Origin: Diphasiastrum complanatum
Taxonomy: Eukaryota > Streptophyta > Lycopodiopsida > Lycopodiales > Lycopodiaceae
NCBI GenBank assembly: GCA_029204225.1
Contig: CM055111.1
Span: 31,180,850-31,244,849 of the forward strand
DNA length: 64,000 bases
Direction: 5' to 3'
Shown: positions 22,891 to 32,499 of the stretch, in pieces
Numbering within the stretch: position 1 is the stretch's first letter
How the letters are laid out: each line of letters begins with the position of its first letter
Translations under genes and position numbers: made by a program
Notes under the pieces: model-generated
Seen by the model: only the letters and a program-made list of their open reading frames with translations
Database searches by the model: none
Told to the model about the DNA's origin: nothing

Positions 22891-23249
22891 GCTGGAATTC
22901 TTGATTCTAACCTCAAAGAAAGCTTCAAACGACTTTGGTATACCTATTTACAAGCTCTACATGGTGTTTTATAGCCACCTCTATCCAACTTTATGAAAAA
23001 CAAGCAAAAATGATGATTTTTGGCTATTTTCCAGTTTTTTCATCACAATAAAGTGAAAATTCATGACATACAACTCTTTCTCTAACACATGCAAACCAAT
23101 TTATAGAATTACAACCATCTAATTGGTCTGATCTTGCTGGATTATGGTTCTTCCTATCTATTTTGTGCCAAAAAACATGAAAAACCAAACAATTTTTACC
23201 AAAACATAGCCTACAATCCTAAATCATTGGAAAGAACCAGCATGCATCA

Positions 23250-23822
23250 TTGGAAAGAGTCGGATTGGAGAAGTTAATTAGTTATGCTTTGCTGAGTTCC
23301 AATCCGAGTTGTATCTTTCTCTGCGAGATCTTTATCGAACCGATGAGTTTTTTGGTCGTATATGGCAAGATGTCCTGGCAGGAAGCTCTATTTTGAGAGA
23401 AAATCTAGGAAAGCAAGATTCCAAGAAATCTCATGAAGAGAAGATACTTGATAATTATTTCATTAGAAATGGTTTGCTTTTCCATAGAGGAAAAGTTTGT
23501 GCGCCAGATATCGTGGACATTAGGGCCCAAATCCTGCACGAGTGCCACAATAGCCCCAGTGCGGGACACCCTGGTATACAGAGGACACTTGACCTTGTTA
23601 AGTGAAAATTTTATTGGCCAAAAATGAAAGGTCATGTTGAGGCATATGTTCAAAAATGTGAACAATGCCAAGTAAATAAAGTAGAAACCGGCGAGAAATG
23701 AGAAAGTACTTCCATGGATTTTTTGGTCGGACTTCCCAAGTTAGGGAAGGGTCACGATGCTATTTGGGTAGTAGTTGACAAGCTAACAAAAATGGTGCAG
23801 TTGATTCCAACAAAAACTTTGT
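23250..23822 (+). pseudogene. Gypsy integrase relic, unit 2
   Basis: Counterpart of 7,880-8,452 with the same HECHNSPSAGHPGIQRT zinc-domain start, the same in-frame stop before FYWPKM and a further stop near 23,699. Shared inactivation shows it was dead before the block was duplicated. Confidence 0.88.
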
Positions 23823-24210
23823 TGTAAAACTTTGTGCCTATTCAGATATATTCTAAGCAAAATGCTGACGCCATGGTAATACTACAAAGGAGCCATAGTA
23901 AAGGCCACGAGCAATTGAGACAAAGTAATCACAATTACTATTTTCTCTACCAAGTAAATTGTAGACCTCAATTATCTTGCCTTTCAAGAACATAAACAAC
24001 GATAAAAGATGTTCTATTTTTGTCAGTTAATTTGATGCCATGTTACTCCTCAATATCCAACTAGTAAATAATCTTGCGATAGTCATTCTAGAGGTGCAAC
24101 TAGCGAAGAATCACTCAACAAAATTTCCTTACTACAGAAATGAGTTTTGTCCTACCCGCGACTATGTCATCAAAAAGATCACGTACGGTGCACACTAAAC
24201 TTTCCAAACC
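23823..24210 (-). pseudogene. 3' tail and flank of BPS1-like gene, unit 2
   Basis: Counterpart of 8,453-8,840 and match to 40,319-40,705, with identical breakpoints. Encodes on the minus strand only the C-terminal end of the BPS1-like protein. Confidence 0.85.
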
Positions 24211-24770
24211 TTCAAAGTATTCACTATATTTATCTTCCTGTTTTGTGTATATCATCCGTAGTAATGGATAATAGAAATCCACTAGTAGTTCTATTCAACT
24301 TTTCTATGAGTATTTTTGGACATTCAACATCTTATCATTGGATGTTACAAGAAACCTTAAGTAATGATCTGTTTTGAAGGTTTGGCTGCAATTATTTTCA
24401 AAGGCCGAATCCTTTTGTCTCAAATATTCTAAAGCGATATCATGTGAAGTCTTCCATTTATTACCTTATTGGAGATGTCTCCTTTTAATTCCTGAATTCG
24501 ATATATGGGGCACATCAAATTGAATAGGCAGTATGAGATACATCCCATATACTAAAGATAAGGGTGTTTTCTTTGTTGTTATCTTTTTGTTTTTGATATA
24601 CCAAAAGAACCGCTAGTATTTTTCTGTCCCATGTGGATTTAGAACAGCTTTATGAATAGGGATGGAGAGGAAAGAAATCCAACAGTTCTTGTCCGCTTAA
24701 CACTAGGTTGTCACGTTATGGGAACCCAAGTTTGATCTCCTTTTAAAAATCACCCAGTTTGCTATTCGGG
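24211..24770 (-). other. Fragment of unrecognised repeated sequence, unit 2
   Basis: Counterpart of 8,841-9,340. Carries 24 extra bases (about 24,247-24,272) that also occur at 26,235-26,260, so unit 1 lost them. Confidence 0.4.
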
Positions 24771-24779
24771 TTGTGTAGT

Positions 24780-25500
24780 TCTATCAACCCTTGGCATAGT
24801 CCCCATGATGGTGGTGTGTTCCTTCCTTCGAGCAGCTCACAACTAGCATTTCGGCTTCCTCCTAAAGTTTGTTACATTTATCGTCTCTATCATGGAGCCG
24901 AACCTCCATATCAGATAACTGCTACTACTGTCGTTTCAAATCTACCATGGAGTGCCAGAGTCTCTTCCTGCAACAACATTGTCATGACTCTTGCATGAGT
25001 CAGTTTAGGGTGTGTTGTGATAATCATCACCCAGTTGTCGCATGAGCTTGGCAAGCTTGAAAGTAGTGTCATTACTGCATTTTGATCATCTATGACATAT
25101 CCGACAGTGGCCATTTGCTTCAGCAGGTTCTTGAACTGGTTGATGTGACTCTGTAGGGAATCTTCGTTGGTCATCTTGAGCGAGAAAATCTTCTTCCTGA
25201 GATGCAGCTTGGAAGCTATGTCACACACATCGTACAGAGTGCTCAAGATGTCCCAACCTTCCTTGGAGGTCTGAGCTTTAGACACATGGCTGATTTGAGT
25301 GTCTGATATATTGAGGATGATCAGCGCAAAGGCTTTGCGATCTTTAAGCTTCCATCAGGAAATTGCAGCATCGTCAGCTTCAGGTCTTACTTCTGCACCT
25401 ATAACAACGTCATACAATTTGTTAGCCATTAGCATAGTTCTCATCTTAAATTTATATAGATGGTAACTGGCTCCATCATGCTTGTCCATTATAGAATCGC
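24780..25500 (-). pseudogene. Degenerate Copia gag after unit 2 tail
   Basis: Minus-strand Gag with EGWDILSTLYDVCDIASKL, SHINQFKNLLKQMATVGYV and THPKLTHARVMTMLLQEE in one open frame (24,911-25,285), and LMANKLYDVVIGAEV upstream. Better preserved than its relatives at 9,341 and 19,010, but without pol. The adjoining LTR-like piece is missing. Confidence 0.78.
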
Positions 25501-25509
25501 TTTTGACAA

Positions 25510-26413
25510 GGATCGGAATAACATATGGACTCTAGGTCAAAATGAAATTTGACCACGCATCGATTTGATCTTCGACCTGGTATCAGAATACACTTATTCT
25601 ATTCTAAGCTCAACCTTTTTAAAACAACAAATAAACTATCACAAAAAATAACTATTTTGCATTATGTAGATCGAAATAGGAGGCAACTAGATCATGCCTT
25701 GTTATCACATGTCTTCATCCTCAGATTGAGCAGGTCTTCCAAATGTACATGAATTGTTGTAATGTGCTCCTTCCAAAAATCTATTGAAGTTTTCATATGA
25801 AAATTTGGGCCTACACAAATGGATACAACATCGTTGTTGTAATCTATACAAAAATTCGCACTCGATGTTGATAAAAAAAATTCCCAACATGGATCATTAA
25901 TTGTTTTTTTGGGGTACATCTTTGGTTGTCGATGTCCCAGCTGCTTTAGTTTGTATGTGAACAAAGTTATAACATGAATTGCATCAGAAGAATCACTTGA
26001 TGCAGCATAAATTTTCTTCTTGAGCATATGTATAGAGGGTACATCTTTTTCGTAAGTGACCAGCAGTTGAGTCTTCCATATAAGAACTGACATTATATAA
26101 GATTTTGGCTGTAAATTTAACCAAATCATCTCTTTTATAAGTGATCCAAATCGTATGTGTCAAATGATTCTCACGACTATGAATACATTCTTTCATACCT
26201 TCAACGTATTCACTATATTTATCTTCCCATTTTATGTATATCATCCATAGTAATGGATAATAGAAATCAACTAGCAGCTGTATTCAACTTTTCTATGAGT
26301 AGTTTTGGACATTCAACTTCTTATCATTGGATGTTACAATAAACCTTAAGTAATGATCTGTTTTGAAGGTTTGGCTACAGTTATTTTCAAAGGCCGGATC
26401 CTTTTGTCTCAAA
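25510..26413 (-). other. Unrecognised minus-strand coding-like sequence (longest copy)
   Basis: The minus strand gives two overlapping frames that together look like one frameshifted protein. 26,244-25,993 carries KWEDKYSEYVEGMKECIHS and THTIWITYKRDDLVKF. 26,129-25,692 carries YAASSDSSDAIHVITLFTYK, then CIDYNNDVVSICVGPNFHM and DFWKEHITTIHVHLEDLLN. Pieces recur at 4,774, 8,841, 10,470, 20,121 and 24,211. I cannot place the family; it could be the coding region of an unidentified element or a host gene spread by the duplications. The sequence stops sharply at 26,413, where an LTR begins. Confidence 0.35.
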
Positions 26414-26672
26414 TGTTTGTAGATTAAACTGTTTGATGTCACTAATAGCACTGCTTGATCTATCATTCTGATAAACGTATTCCAACTGCTTTCGCGAAGC
26501 TACATCTGATAAACAAGATAATTTGTGCATGGCTATTGAATCAACTATTTCGATCCAACGACTTGAAAGTTGTGATCCTGATTTGTCTGAATCTGATAGA
26601 CATAGTTGCATGTACTAAGGATTCCCCATTCGCTTTTCTATGTCGCGATGAGAATAGCACCAAATTCCAACA
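26414..26672 (+). repeat. 5' LTR of the old Copia
   Basis: About 259 bases from TGTTTGTAG to TTCCAACA; ends form a TGTT/AACA inverted repeat and a primer site follows at once. The start is set by divergence from paralogous flank, not by a second LTR. Confidence 0.6.
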
Positions 26673-26684
26673 TGGTATTAGAGC
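26673..26684 (+). promoter_or_regulatory. Primer-binding site of the old Copia
   Basis: TGGTATTAGAGC, one mismatch from the plant initiator-Met tRNA complement TGGTATCAGAGC, directly after the LTR end. Confidence 0.7.
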
Positions 26685-26813
26685 ATATTACTATGACGTA
26701 TCTTGAACTGACATTATTAGAACGAGCATTCTGATATAGTGTAGACAATAGCTATAATTGTTTTTAGTCACATTAATCTACTATTTGCATAACACTCACC
26801 CTAGAATTCCAGA

Positions 26814-27172
26814 TGGATTCGGAACCACAGTCCGCTCTAATGGTAGAGAAACTCGATGGTTCGAATTACCAGATATGGAACTTCAAGACGAAAGTGGTAT
26901 TGATGGCCAAAGAACTTTGGAAAATAGTCGTTGGAACCAAACTAATTCTCAGTGTCGATGAGCAAGCCATTTCCAAGTGGAAGCTCAGTTTGCCATCCTC
27001 TTATGAAAATTGGGTGATGATGATAACCACACACTCAAATATAACCTTGTCCAGAGTCTTAATCTGCTACTGCAAGAGGAAACAAGAAGGAATAGAACAT
27101 CCTCATCCTCCACAAACGACTCACAGGCATTATTCTCAAAGAAGAACACCAGGAAGCAATAGAAGAAGAAAG
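26814..27172 (+). pseudogene. Gag start of the old Copia (interrupted)
   Basis: Starts MDSEPQSALMVEKLDGSNYQ, a standard Copia Gag opening, with IWNFKTKVVLMAKELWKIV. It jumps from residue ~55 to a distal Gag segment (LPSSYENWVMMITTHSN), so about 100 residues are missing. The reading frame then reaches the GAAAG target site of the young element. Confidence 0.8.
27168..27172 (+). repeat. Left target-site duplication GAAAG
   Basis: Five bases identical to 32,500-32,504 flank the young Copia, the length expected for Copia integrase. Confidence 0.92.
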
Positions 27173-27826
27173 TGTGAGAGATTTCAACTAGTTTAGTCTA
27201 GTTTAGTCACATTTTGGTAAATTGTTAATAAGAGGCCAAAACTCATTTTAGACTTAGAGATAAACTTTTTGAAGTTATATTAGTTTAAACTACATTCAAT
27301 AAACACTTTTGGAAAGTGTGGGAAAGTTGGTAGTCGAGTTTGAGAGAGATTCAAATTTGAACTTTGGGTACATTGAATCTAGACCCAAAAATAGTAGGGT
27401 TTACATTTTGGAGGGAAAGCCAAGTGGCCAAATAGGGTTTGGAAACTCTATAAAAGGATGTAACTATTGGAGAGACACATCTTCTCTCTTCTCTCTCTCA
27501 TTTCATCATTATACATGGTTCTCTTTGGGTTCTACTACTCATTGGTGCACTATCTTGGTGTTATCTTGCAATCTTGTGTGTAGAATGATCATTTATTGCT
27601 ATTTTCGGTTCCACACGTGTGAAATACAGTAGGGTATTGTAATTGTACGAACAGCAAACATATTTTATGTTTTGGTTCATGTTTGATCAATATCTCTTAG
27701 AGTTTGCATCTCATTTTGTATGTAGATGCTGATTTTTCTACATTGGCAGGATTGTTGGTTTGCTCCTTATTGTAACCAAAGATTTGGGACTTGGATTGGA
27801 TCTTGAATGATCTGAAATCCTTCACA
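27173..27826 (+). repeat. 5' LTR of the young Copia
   Basis: 654 bases from TGTGAGAG to CCTTCACA, with TGTGA/TCACA terminal inverted repeat. By eye I find no difference from the 3' LTR. Contains a TATA box and a pyrimidine-rich stretch after it. Confidence 0.95.
27449..27455 (+). promoter_or_regulatory. LTR TATA box
   Basis: TATAAAA within ctctataaaagg, about 375 bases before the LTR end, followed by the CT-rich ttctctcttctctctctcat. This is the expected core promoter for the genomic transcript; duplicated at 32,122-32,128. Confidence 0.7.
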
Positions 27827-27838
27827 TGGTATCAGAGC
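27827..27838 (+). promoter_or_regulatory. Primer-binding site of the young Copia
   Basis: TGGTATCAGAGC directly after the LTR, the exact complement of plant initiator-Met tRNA 3' end used by most plant Copia elements. The untranslated leader then runs to 28,427; a diverged copy is on the minus strand at the right window edge. Confidence 0.93.
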
Positions 27839-28427
27839 TATTGTGTCTCAGGTTATGAAAGGATCAGCCATCTTTAGCAAGAAGTTTGAGGAGTTACCAA
27901 TGCTAGAGCATGCTAGATTGATCTCTACTCAAAAATCAGCATTTTTGCATGTGTAGAATTGATCTTTTGTAGGTCAAAACTCAATATAGGGTTATATACT
28001 TGATCAATTCCGATTTAACACTTGGCTTACTGGAATTAGATGATTTTTGGTGCATTAGGAAGGTCTCATTGGAGTCTACAAGAAGATATACCAAGTTTCT
28101 AGAAATTGCATGTAGAATTTGAGATATTCAATTTTTTGTGATTTTGTCAAAACCCTAATTTTGATTGGATCTCTAGTTTGTGAGGTTACTGAACTTTATT
28201 TGAGTGTGTTTCAATCTTAGGAAGTGGCAAGAATCATTAGATTGAGGATAGATCATAGGTTGATCAAGATTTCACTATTCTATGTGTTGATTTTCTAGTT
28301 AGAAGTGCTAGAAGAGATTTGAGAGGTTCCATATCTTTGTGATTTCTTCTTGAGTTCATTTTTTGACATTCAAGAGAGTGCTTTGTGCATTGGAACAGGT
28401 TGAAAGAGAAGATCAGGTCACTTCAAC

Positions 28428-31400
28428 ATGGCTACAAGTGGTGGATTTATGTTGGAGAGCAATGATAGGCTTACCTCAATCAACTATTCTACTTGGAAGG
28501 TGAGGATGGAGTCCTTATTGGAGATGAATGAGTTGATGGAGATTGTTGCAGGTGTGGAGGAGAGACCTCAAGCACCTCAAGATCAAGTGAGGTATGACAA
28601 GAGAGCAAAGAAAGCTCTACACATGATTAAGATGAATGTTACCAATGAACTTCTCAAGGAAGTTGGTAAGTGCACATCATCTTTGGAGGCTTGGGAAATT
28701 TTGAAAAAGCTTTATGAATCCAAGTCTACATCAAGAGTGCTTACTCTTAGGAGGCAAATCTTTCAAAGTTTGCAAAAGAGGGAAGAGAGTACTCATGCTT
28801 TTGTTTTGAGGGTTAAGGCATTCAATGATGAGTTAGCATGTATTGATGAAAGCATTAAGGAGGTAGAGCTTGTTCAAGTTATACTTAATGGCTTGTTGGA
28901 TGATCATGCTAATCTTGTTCAAAGTTTTGCTATTCAAAAGACTTTGCCAAGTATTGTGGATTTGCAAGAGATCTTGGTGAATGAGGAGTATAGGCTTCAA
29001 TCAAGAGGAGGTGGATCTACATCGACATCTCATTATGAAGAGGATGCTATGTTCATCAAAGGCAAGTTCAAGGGCAAAGGCAAAGGCAAGTGGTCTAAAG
29101 GGCAAGATCAAGGTGAGACTTCTTCTTTTGGAAAAAAGAAAGATAAGTCTAAGTTGAAATGCTTTTATTGTGGAATCAAAGGGCATTTTGCAAATGAATG
29201 TTTGAAGAAGCAAAGAGATGAAGGTAGCAAGCAAATCAACTTTACTACTAATGATGAGGGTCTAGGTGGTGGTGATTCTCTTTTGATGTGTTCATCAAGT
29301 CCAATATCAAGTGAAGGTGACAAAGATTCATGGTGGATTGATAGTGGAGCTAGCTCACACATGACTAGTCACAAGGAGTTCTTTACTTCTTTGGTCACTT
29401 ATGATGGAGCCAAGAAAGCAATTCACATGGCCAATGGTGGTGAGTGTGTGATTGAAGGTATTGGTTCAATTCCTATTTGTCTCTCTACTAATAGGAAAGC
29501 AAGACTTGATGGTGTTCTTTACATTCCTTCACTTTCAAAGAATTTGCTAAGTGTTGGTCAAATGATAAAGAAAGGATACATGGTAAAGTTTGGTGGTGAT
29601 GCTTGTTTCATTACAAAGGAAGAAATCTTGGTTGCTAGGGGCAATAGACAAGGTAGACTTTTAAAGCTTGATGCTTTTGTTATGGCTAACAAAAAGGATG
29701 GAATGGAAAAGGAGATTGGTCTCAACTTTCCAAAGTTATCTTTTAGCATCAATAAGATTGTTGGATCTTATGCAAAGTCTAACAAGCTTCCTTATGCTAG
29801 ATCTAGGTCAAGATCTAATATGCTTCTTGGAGATGTTCATCTTTGTGCTAACTTGGCTAGTCTTGAGGATAATGATGGTGTTTCAATGGTTCTTCATGGC
29901 AAGTGCAAGCATGCAAAAGATAAGGAAAGAGCTAACTTCATCAATGGAGGTGAAGGTTCTTCCTTGGAAAAGATTGTTGTTAATGATTTCTTTGATCATA
30001 TGTCAAAAGATGTTGCTAGGTGCATTCATGAAGGAGGTGGTTCTTCTACATTTTTTAGTGATGAGTCCAAGAAAGTCATTTTTGCAGCAAGTGGAGTCAC
30101 ATTTCCTCATAAAGAGAGTAGATCAAATGGTTCTATCAAGAGACTTGGTGAGGGAGATAGTCACAAGTCAAGAAGAAGAGAAGTATGTGAAGAGTTCAAA
30201 GTAGGATGTACTTTGAATGATGTCATTTTGAATGATAGTGAGGAGGAATCATTATCATGTGAGTCATTACCTAAAACATTGAGTAGAAGTTCTTGTTTGA
30301 AAAAAGAGAGTACTTCAATCATTCTTATGTTGAATGTACTAATCATTTTTTTCATGGCTTCTAATGTTTTTGAGGTTTCTACTTCTTATGATGCAATCAT
30401 TAAGAGGGAGTCTTATGAAGGAAAGAGCAATGAAAGATTGGTTCTTGGGAAGATCCAAGGCATGGATCTCACATCTCTTCATCAACTCAAAGGATTCTAT
30501 GATTATGAATTGATCACTCATGATCAAGATGGCAAAAAGTTGGTTGGAGAAGACTACATGGAACAAATCGAGAGGCAATTTCTTCAAGGCAAGGGAGATC
30601 TCATTGGTGAGCTTATTGAGGTTTGTTATGGACTCAAGAGGGCTGGATTTATTAGGTTTGATACTCATCTTCACCTACTCTACTTCATGTTGGATGGAAA
30701 ATTTGGAATCTATCTTTTGATTTATGATGGTGACATTGGTGACATTGTTTTCACTAACCTTTGTGGGAGATCGAGATCAAGCATTGATGAGATCTTGTTG
30801 AATCTAGATCATATGTTTGAGAGGGAGTATTTCCAGAGGTTCAGGTCTGAAGATATTCATATCTTTGATATCTTTGATGATCAAGAGAAAGAGGAAGATC
30901 AGGAGGTTGGTCTTAAAGGGCTTCAACAACACAAAAGGAAAGGTGGCAATTTGGAGCTAGTCAAGAGTATCAAAGGAAGGTTATTTGGCAAAGATGTTAT
31001 GGATCTATTTTTGCAGCTTATTGAAGACTCAAGTAAGGTCAAAGGAGCAGCAAGGAAGTGTTGTTCAAGTTTACTTTACTTGTTCTATCTCATGTTTGAG
31101 CTATTTCATGTGGATGTGTGCAAATTGTCAAGATATGGACAAACTAGCTACATTGTCTTGCAATATCTTATTGTTGGAGTTGTACTAGCATTCTTGGCTG
31201 GTTTTGCTGATGGAAATGAAGTTATTGGAGGTTCATTATGTCACTCATCCATGGCTAAGTTCTCAAGTGTTGAGCTACTTGGTGCCAATACTTGGGGATT
31301 GTCAATTTTTGGTGAATTCATGGTCATTTTCTTGTGTCAAGTAGATCTTGAAGATGGACTAGTGCAAATTACTTGGTTTATGGAGTCATGTGGTGCTAGA

Positions 31401-31850
31401 TTTGCATCATGTATATACTCACCTACTCATGGATTTCCAAGGTTTGATGGTGTCTTGTGGCAAGATGGAGATGGAGGCACATTCATGGAGTTTTATGGTG
31501 AAGACATATCAAGAAAGGACAAAGTTGGAGGAGACAAGCAAGCAAATGGTCATCACTCACATTTATTGTTTGGTTGCTGTAATTTTCCAGAGAGTTCAAA
31601 GTTTGAAACATGGAGGAATCATTTCATTTACATTCTATTTGGTTCTTCATGTTCTAGTTATATCTTGATGTGTAAAATTGATGTAAGAAATAGTGAAGCA
31701 TCCAATTTGGACACTATTCTCTATATCAATTATGAAAGATACTTTAGAACCTTAGAAAAGAGATCTATACTTAGGATGGAGATCATTCTAAAGATGGATC
31801 AAAGTTCTATTGTCAAAACTATGCCAAAACTAGTTGAAGAGGGAGTGTGA
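28428..31850 (+). CDS. Gag-protease polyprotein with unusual RT-like C-terminal region
   Basis: A single uninterrupted frame of 1,140 codons; start chosen as the first ATG after the leader (ttcaacATGgct). Residues ~5-200 are UBN2-type Gag (NYSTWKVRMESLLEMNEL, LKKLYESKSTSRVLTLRRQI). C245-C248-H253-C258 form a CCHC zinc knuckle. WWIDSGASSHM (302-312) is the retropepsin-type protease active site. LDGVLYIPSLSKNLLSVGQM (~363) is protease to GAG-pre-integrase text. After ~residue 420 the usual integrase (HHCC, D-D-E) is absent. Around 690-800 a diverged reverse-transcriptase-like stretch is visible: EDYMEQ, GELIEVCYGLKRAG (YGLK at 734-737) and LLIYDGDIGDIVF with YDGD at 766-769, where an active enzyme has YVDD. 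Hydrophobic segments lie near 629-648, 880-896, 908-928, 955-974 and 1067-1084. The TGA lies inside the 3' LTR start. Gag and protease could work; polymerase activity is not expected. Confidence 0.9.
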   Translation: MATSGGFMLESNDRLTSINYSTWKVRMESLLEMNELMEIVAGVEERPQAPQDQVRYDKRAKKALHMIKMNVTNELLKEVGKCTSSLEAWEILKKLYESKSTSRVLTLRRQIFQSLQKREESTHAFVLRVKAFNDELACIDESIKEVELVQVILNGLLDDHANLVQSFAIQKTLPSIVDLQEILVNEEYRLQSRGGGSTSTSHYEEDAMFIKGKFKGKGKGKWSKGQDQGETSSFGKKKDKSKLKCFYCGIKGHFANECLKKQRDEGSKQINFTTNDEGLGGGDSLLMCSSSPISSEGDKDSWWIDSGASSHMTSHKEFFTSLVTYDGAKKAIHMANGGECVIEGIGSIPICLSTNRKARLDGVLYIPSLSKNLLSVGQMIKKGYMVKFGGDACFITKEEILVARGNRQGRLLKLDAFVMANKKDGMEKEIGLNFPKLSFSINKIVGSYAKSNKLPYARSRSRSNMLLGDVHLCANLASLEDNDGVSMVLHGKCKHAKDKERANFINGGEGSSLEKIVVNDFFDHMSKDVARCIHEGGGSSTFFSDESKKVIFAASGVTFPHKESRSNGSIKRLGEGDSHKSRRREVCEEFKVGCTLNDVILNDSEEESLSCESLPKTLSRSSCLKKESTSIILMLNVLIIFFMASNVFEVSTSYDAIIKRESYEGKSNERLVLGKIQGMDLTSLHQLKGFYDYELITHDQDGKKLVGEDYMEQIERQFLQGKGDLIGELIEVCYGLKRAGFIRFDTHLHLLYFMLDGKFGIYLLIYDGDIGDIVFTNLCGRSRSSIDEILLNLDHMFEREYFQRFRSEDIHIFDIFDDQEKEEDQEVGLKGLQQHKRKGGNLELVKSIKGRLFGKDVMDLFLQLIEDSSKVKGAARKCCSSLLYLFYLMFELFHVDVCKLSRYGQTSYIVLQYLIVGVVLAFLAGFADGNEVIGGSLCHSSMAKFSSVELLGANTWGLSIFGEFMVIFLCQVDLEDGLVQITWFMESCGARFASCIYSPTHGFPRFDGVLWQDGDGGTFMEFYGEDISRKDKVGGDKQANGHHSHLLFGCCNFPESSKFETWRNHFIYILFGSSCSSYILMCKIDVRNSEASNLDTILYINYERYFRTLEKRSILRMEIILKMDQSSIVKTMPKLVEEGV
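31833..31845 (+). promoter_or_regulatory. Polypurine tract of the young Copia
   Basis: Purine-rich gttgaagagggag immediately before the 3' LTR; it also encodes the last residues of the ORF. Confidence 0.75.
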
Positions 31851-32499
31851 GAGATTTCAACTAGTTTAGTCTAGTTTAGTCACATTTTGGTAAATTGTTA
31901 ATAAGAGGCCAAAACTCATTTTAGACTTAGAGATAAACTTTTTGAAGTTATATTAGTTTAAACTACATTCAATAAACACTTTTGGAAAGTGTGGGAAAGT
32001 TGGTAGTCGAGTTTGAGAGAGATTCAAATTTGAACTTTGGGTACATTGAATCTAGACCCAAAAATAGTAGGGTTTACATTTTGGAGGGAAAGCCAAGTGG
32101 CCAAATAGGGTTTGGAAACTCTATAAAAGGATGTAACTATTGGAGAGACACATCTTCTCTCTTCTCTCTCTCATTTCATCATTATACATGGTTCTCTTTG
32201 GGTTCTACTACTCATTGGTGCACTATCTTGGTGTTATCTTGCAATCTTGTGTGTAGAATGATCATTTATTGCTATTTTCGGTTCCACACGTGTGAAATAC
32301 AGTAGGGTATTGTAATTGTACGAACAGCAAACATATTTTATGTTTTGGTTCATGTTTGATCAATATCTCTTAGAGTTTGCATCTCATTTTGTATGTAGAT
32401 GCTGATTTTTCTACATTGGCAGGATTGTTGGTTTGCTCCTTATTGTAACCAAAGATTTGGGACTTGGATTGGATCTTGAATGATCTGAAATCCTTCACA
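31846..32499 (+). repeat. 3' LTR of the young Copia
   Basis: 654 bases, same ends and same internal text as 27,173-27,826. The main ORF stop codon overlaps its first bases. Confidence 0.95.

Larger units (their letters stand above)
15345..25880. repeat. Large duplicated block, unit 2
   Basis: Second copy of 1-10,690, colinear throughout. It differs by substitutions and small indels, including a 23-bp tandem duplication near 22,843-22,888 and a lost LTR-like piece near 25,495. Unlike unit 1 it is followed by an old Copia and not by the Gypsy end and truncated BPS1-like gene. Confidence 0.9.
27173..32499 (+). mobile_element. Young, structurally complete, apparently non-autonomous Copia element
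   Basis: 5,327 bp with two 654-bp LTRs that read as identical, TG...CA ends, Met primer site, polypurine tract and perfect GAAAG target duplication, inserted in the same orientation into an old Copia. It carries one 1,140-codon ORF. Gag, zinc knuckle and protease are normal, but there is no integrase motif set and no functional-looking reverse transcriptase or RNase H. Recent transposition by enzymes supplied in trans is the simplest explanation (inference). Related gag fragments lie at 13,086 and 39,695 and a related leader at 63,795. Confidence 0.93.

Noticed and set aside
1-25880. That the two large units are the two LTRs of one giant element
   Set aside because: They contain coding relics of several element classes on both strands, lack paired TG...CA ends and a primer site, and differ at their right ends.
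27309-27632. 107-codon frame in the 5' LTR, repeated in the 3' LTR
   Set aside because: It spans the LTR promoter and is identical only because the LTRs are; no protein motif.
29668-30204. 178-codon plus-strand frame inside the young Copia
   Set aside because: Out-of-frame shadow of the 1,140-codon ORF; no motif of its own.
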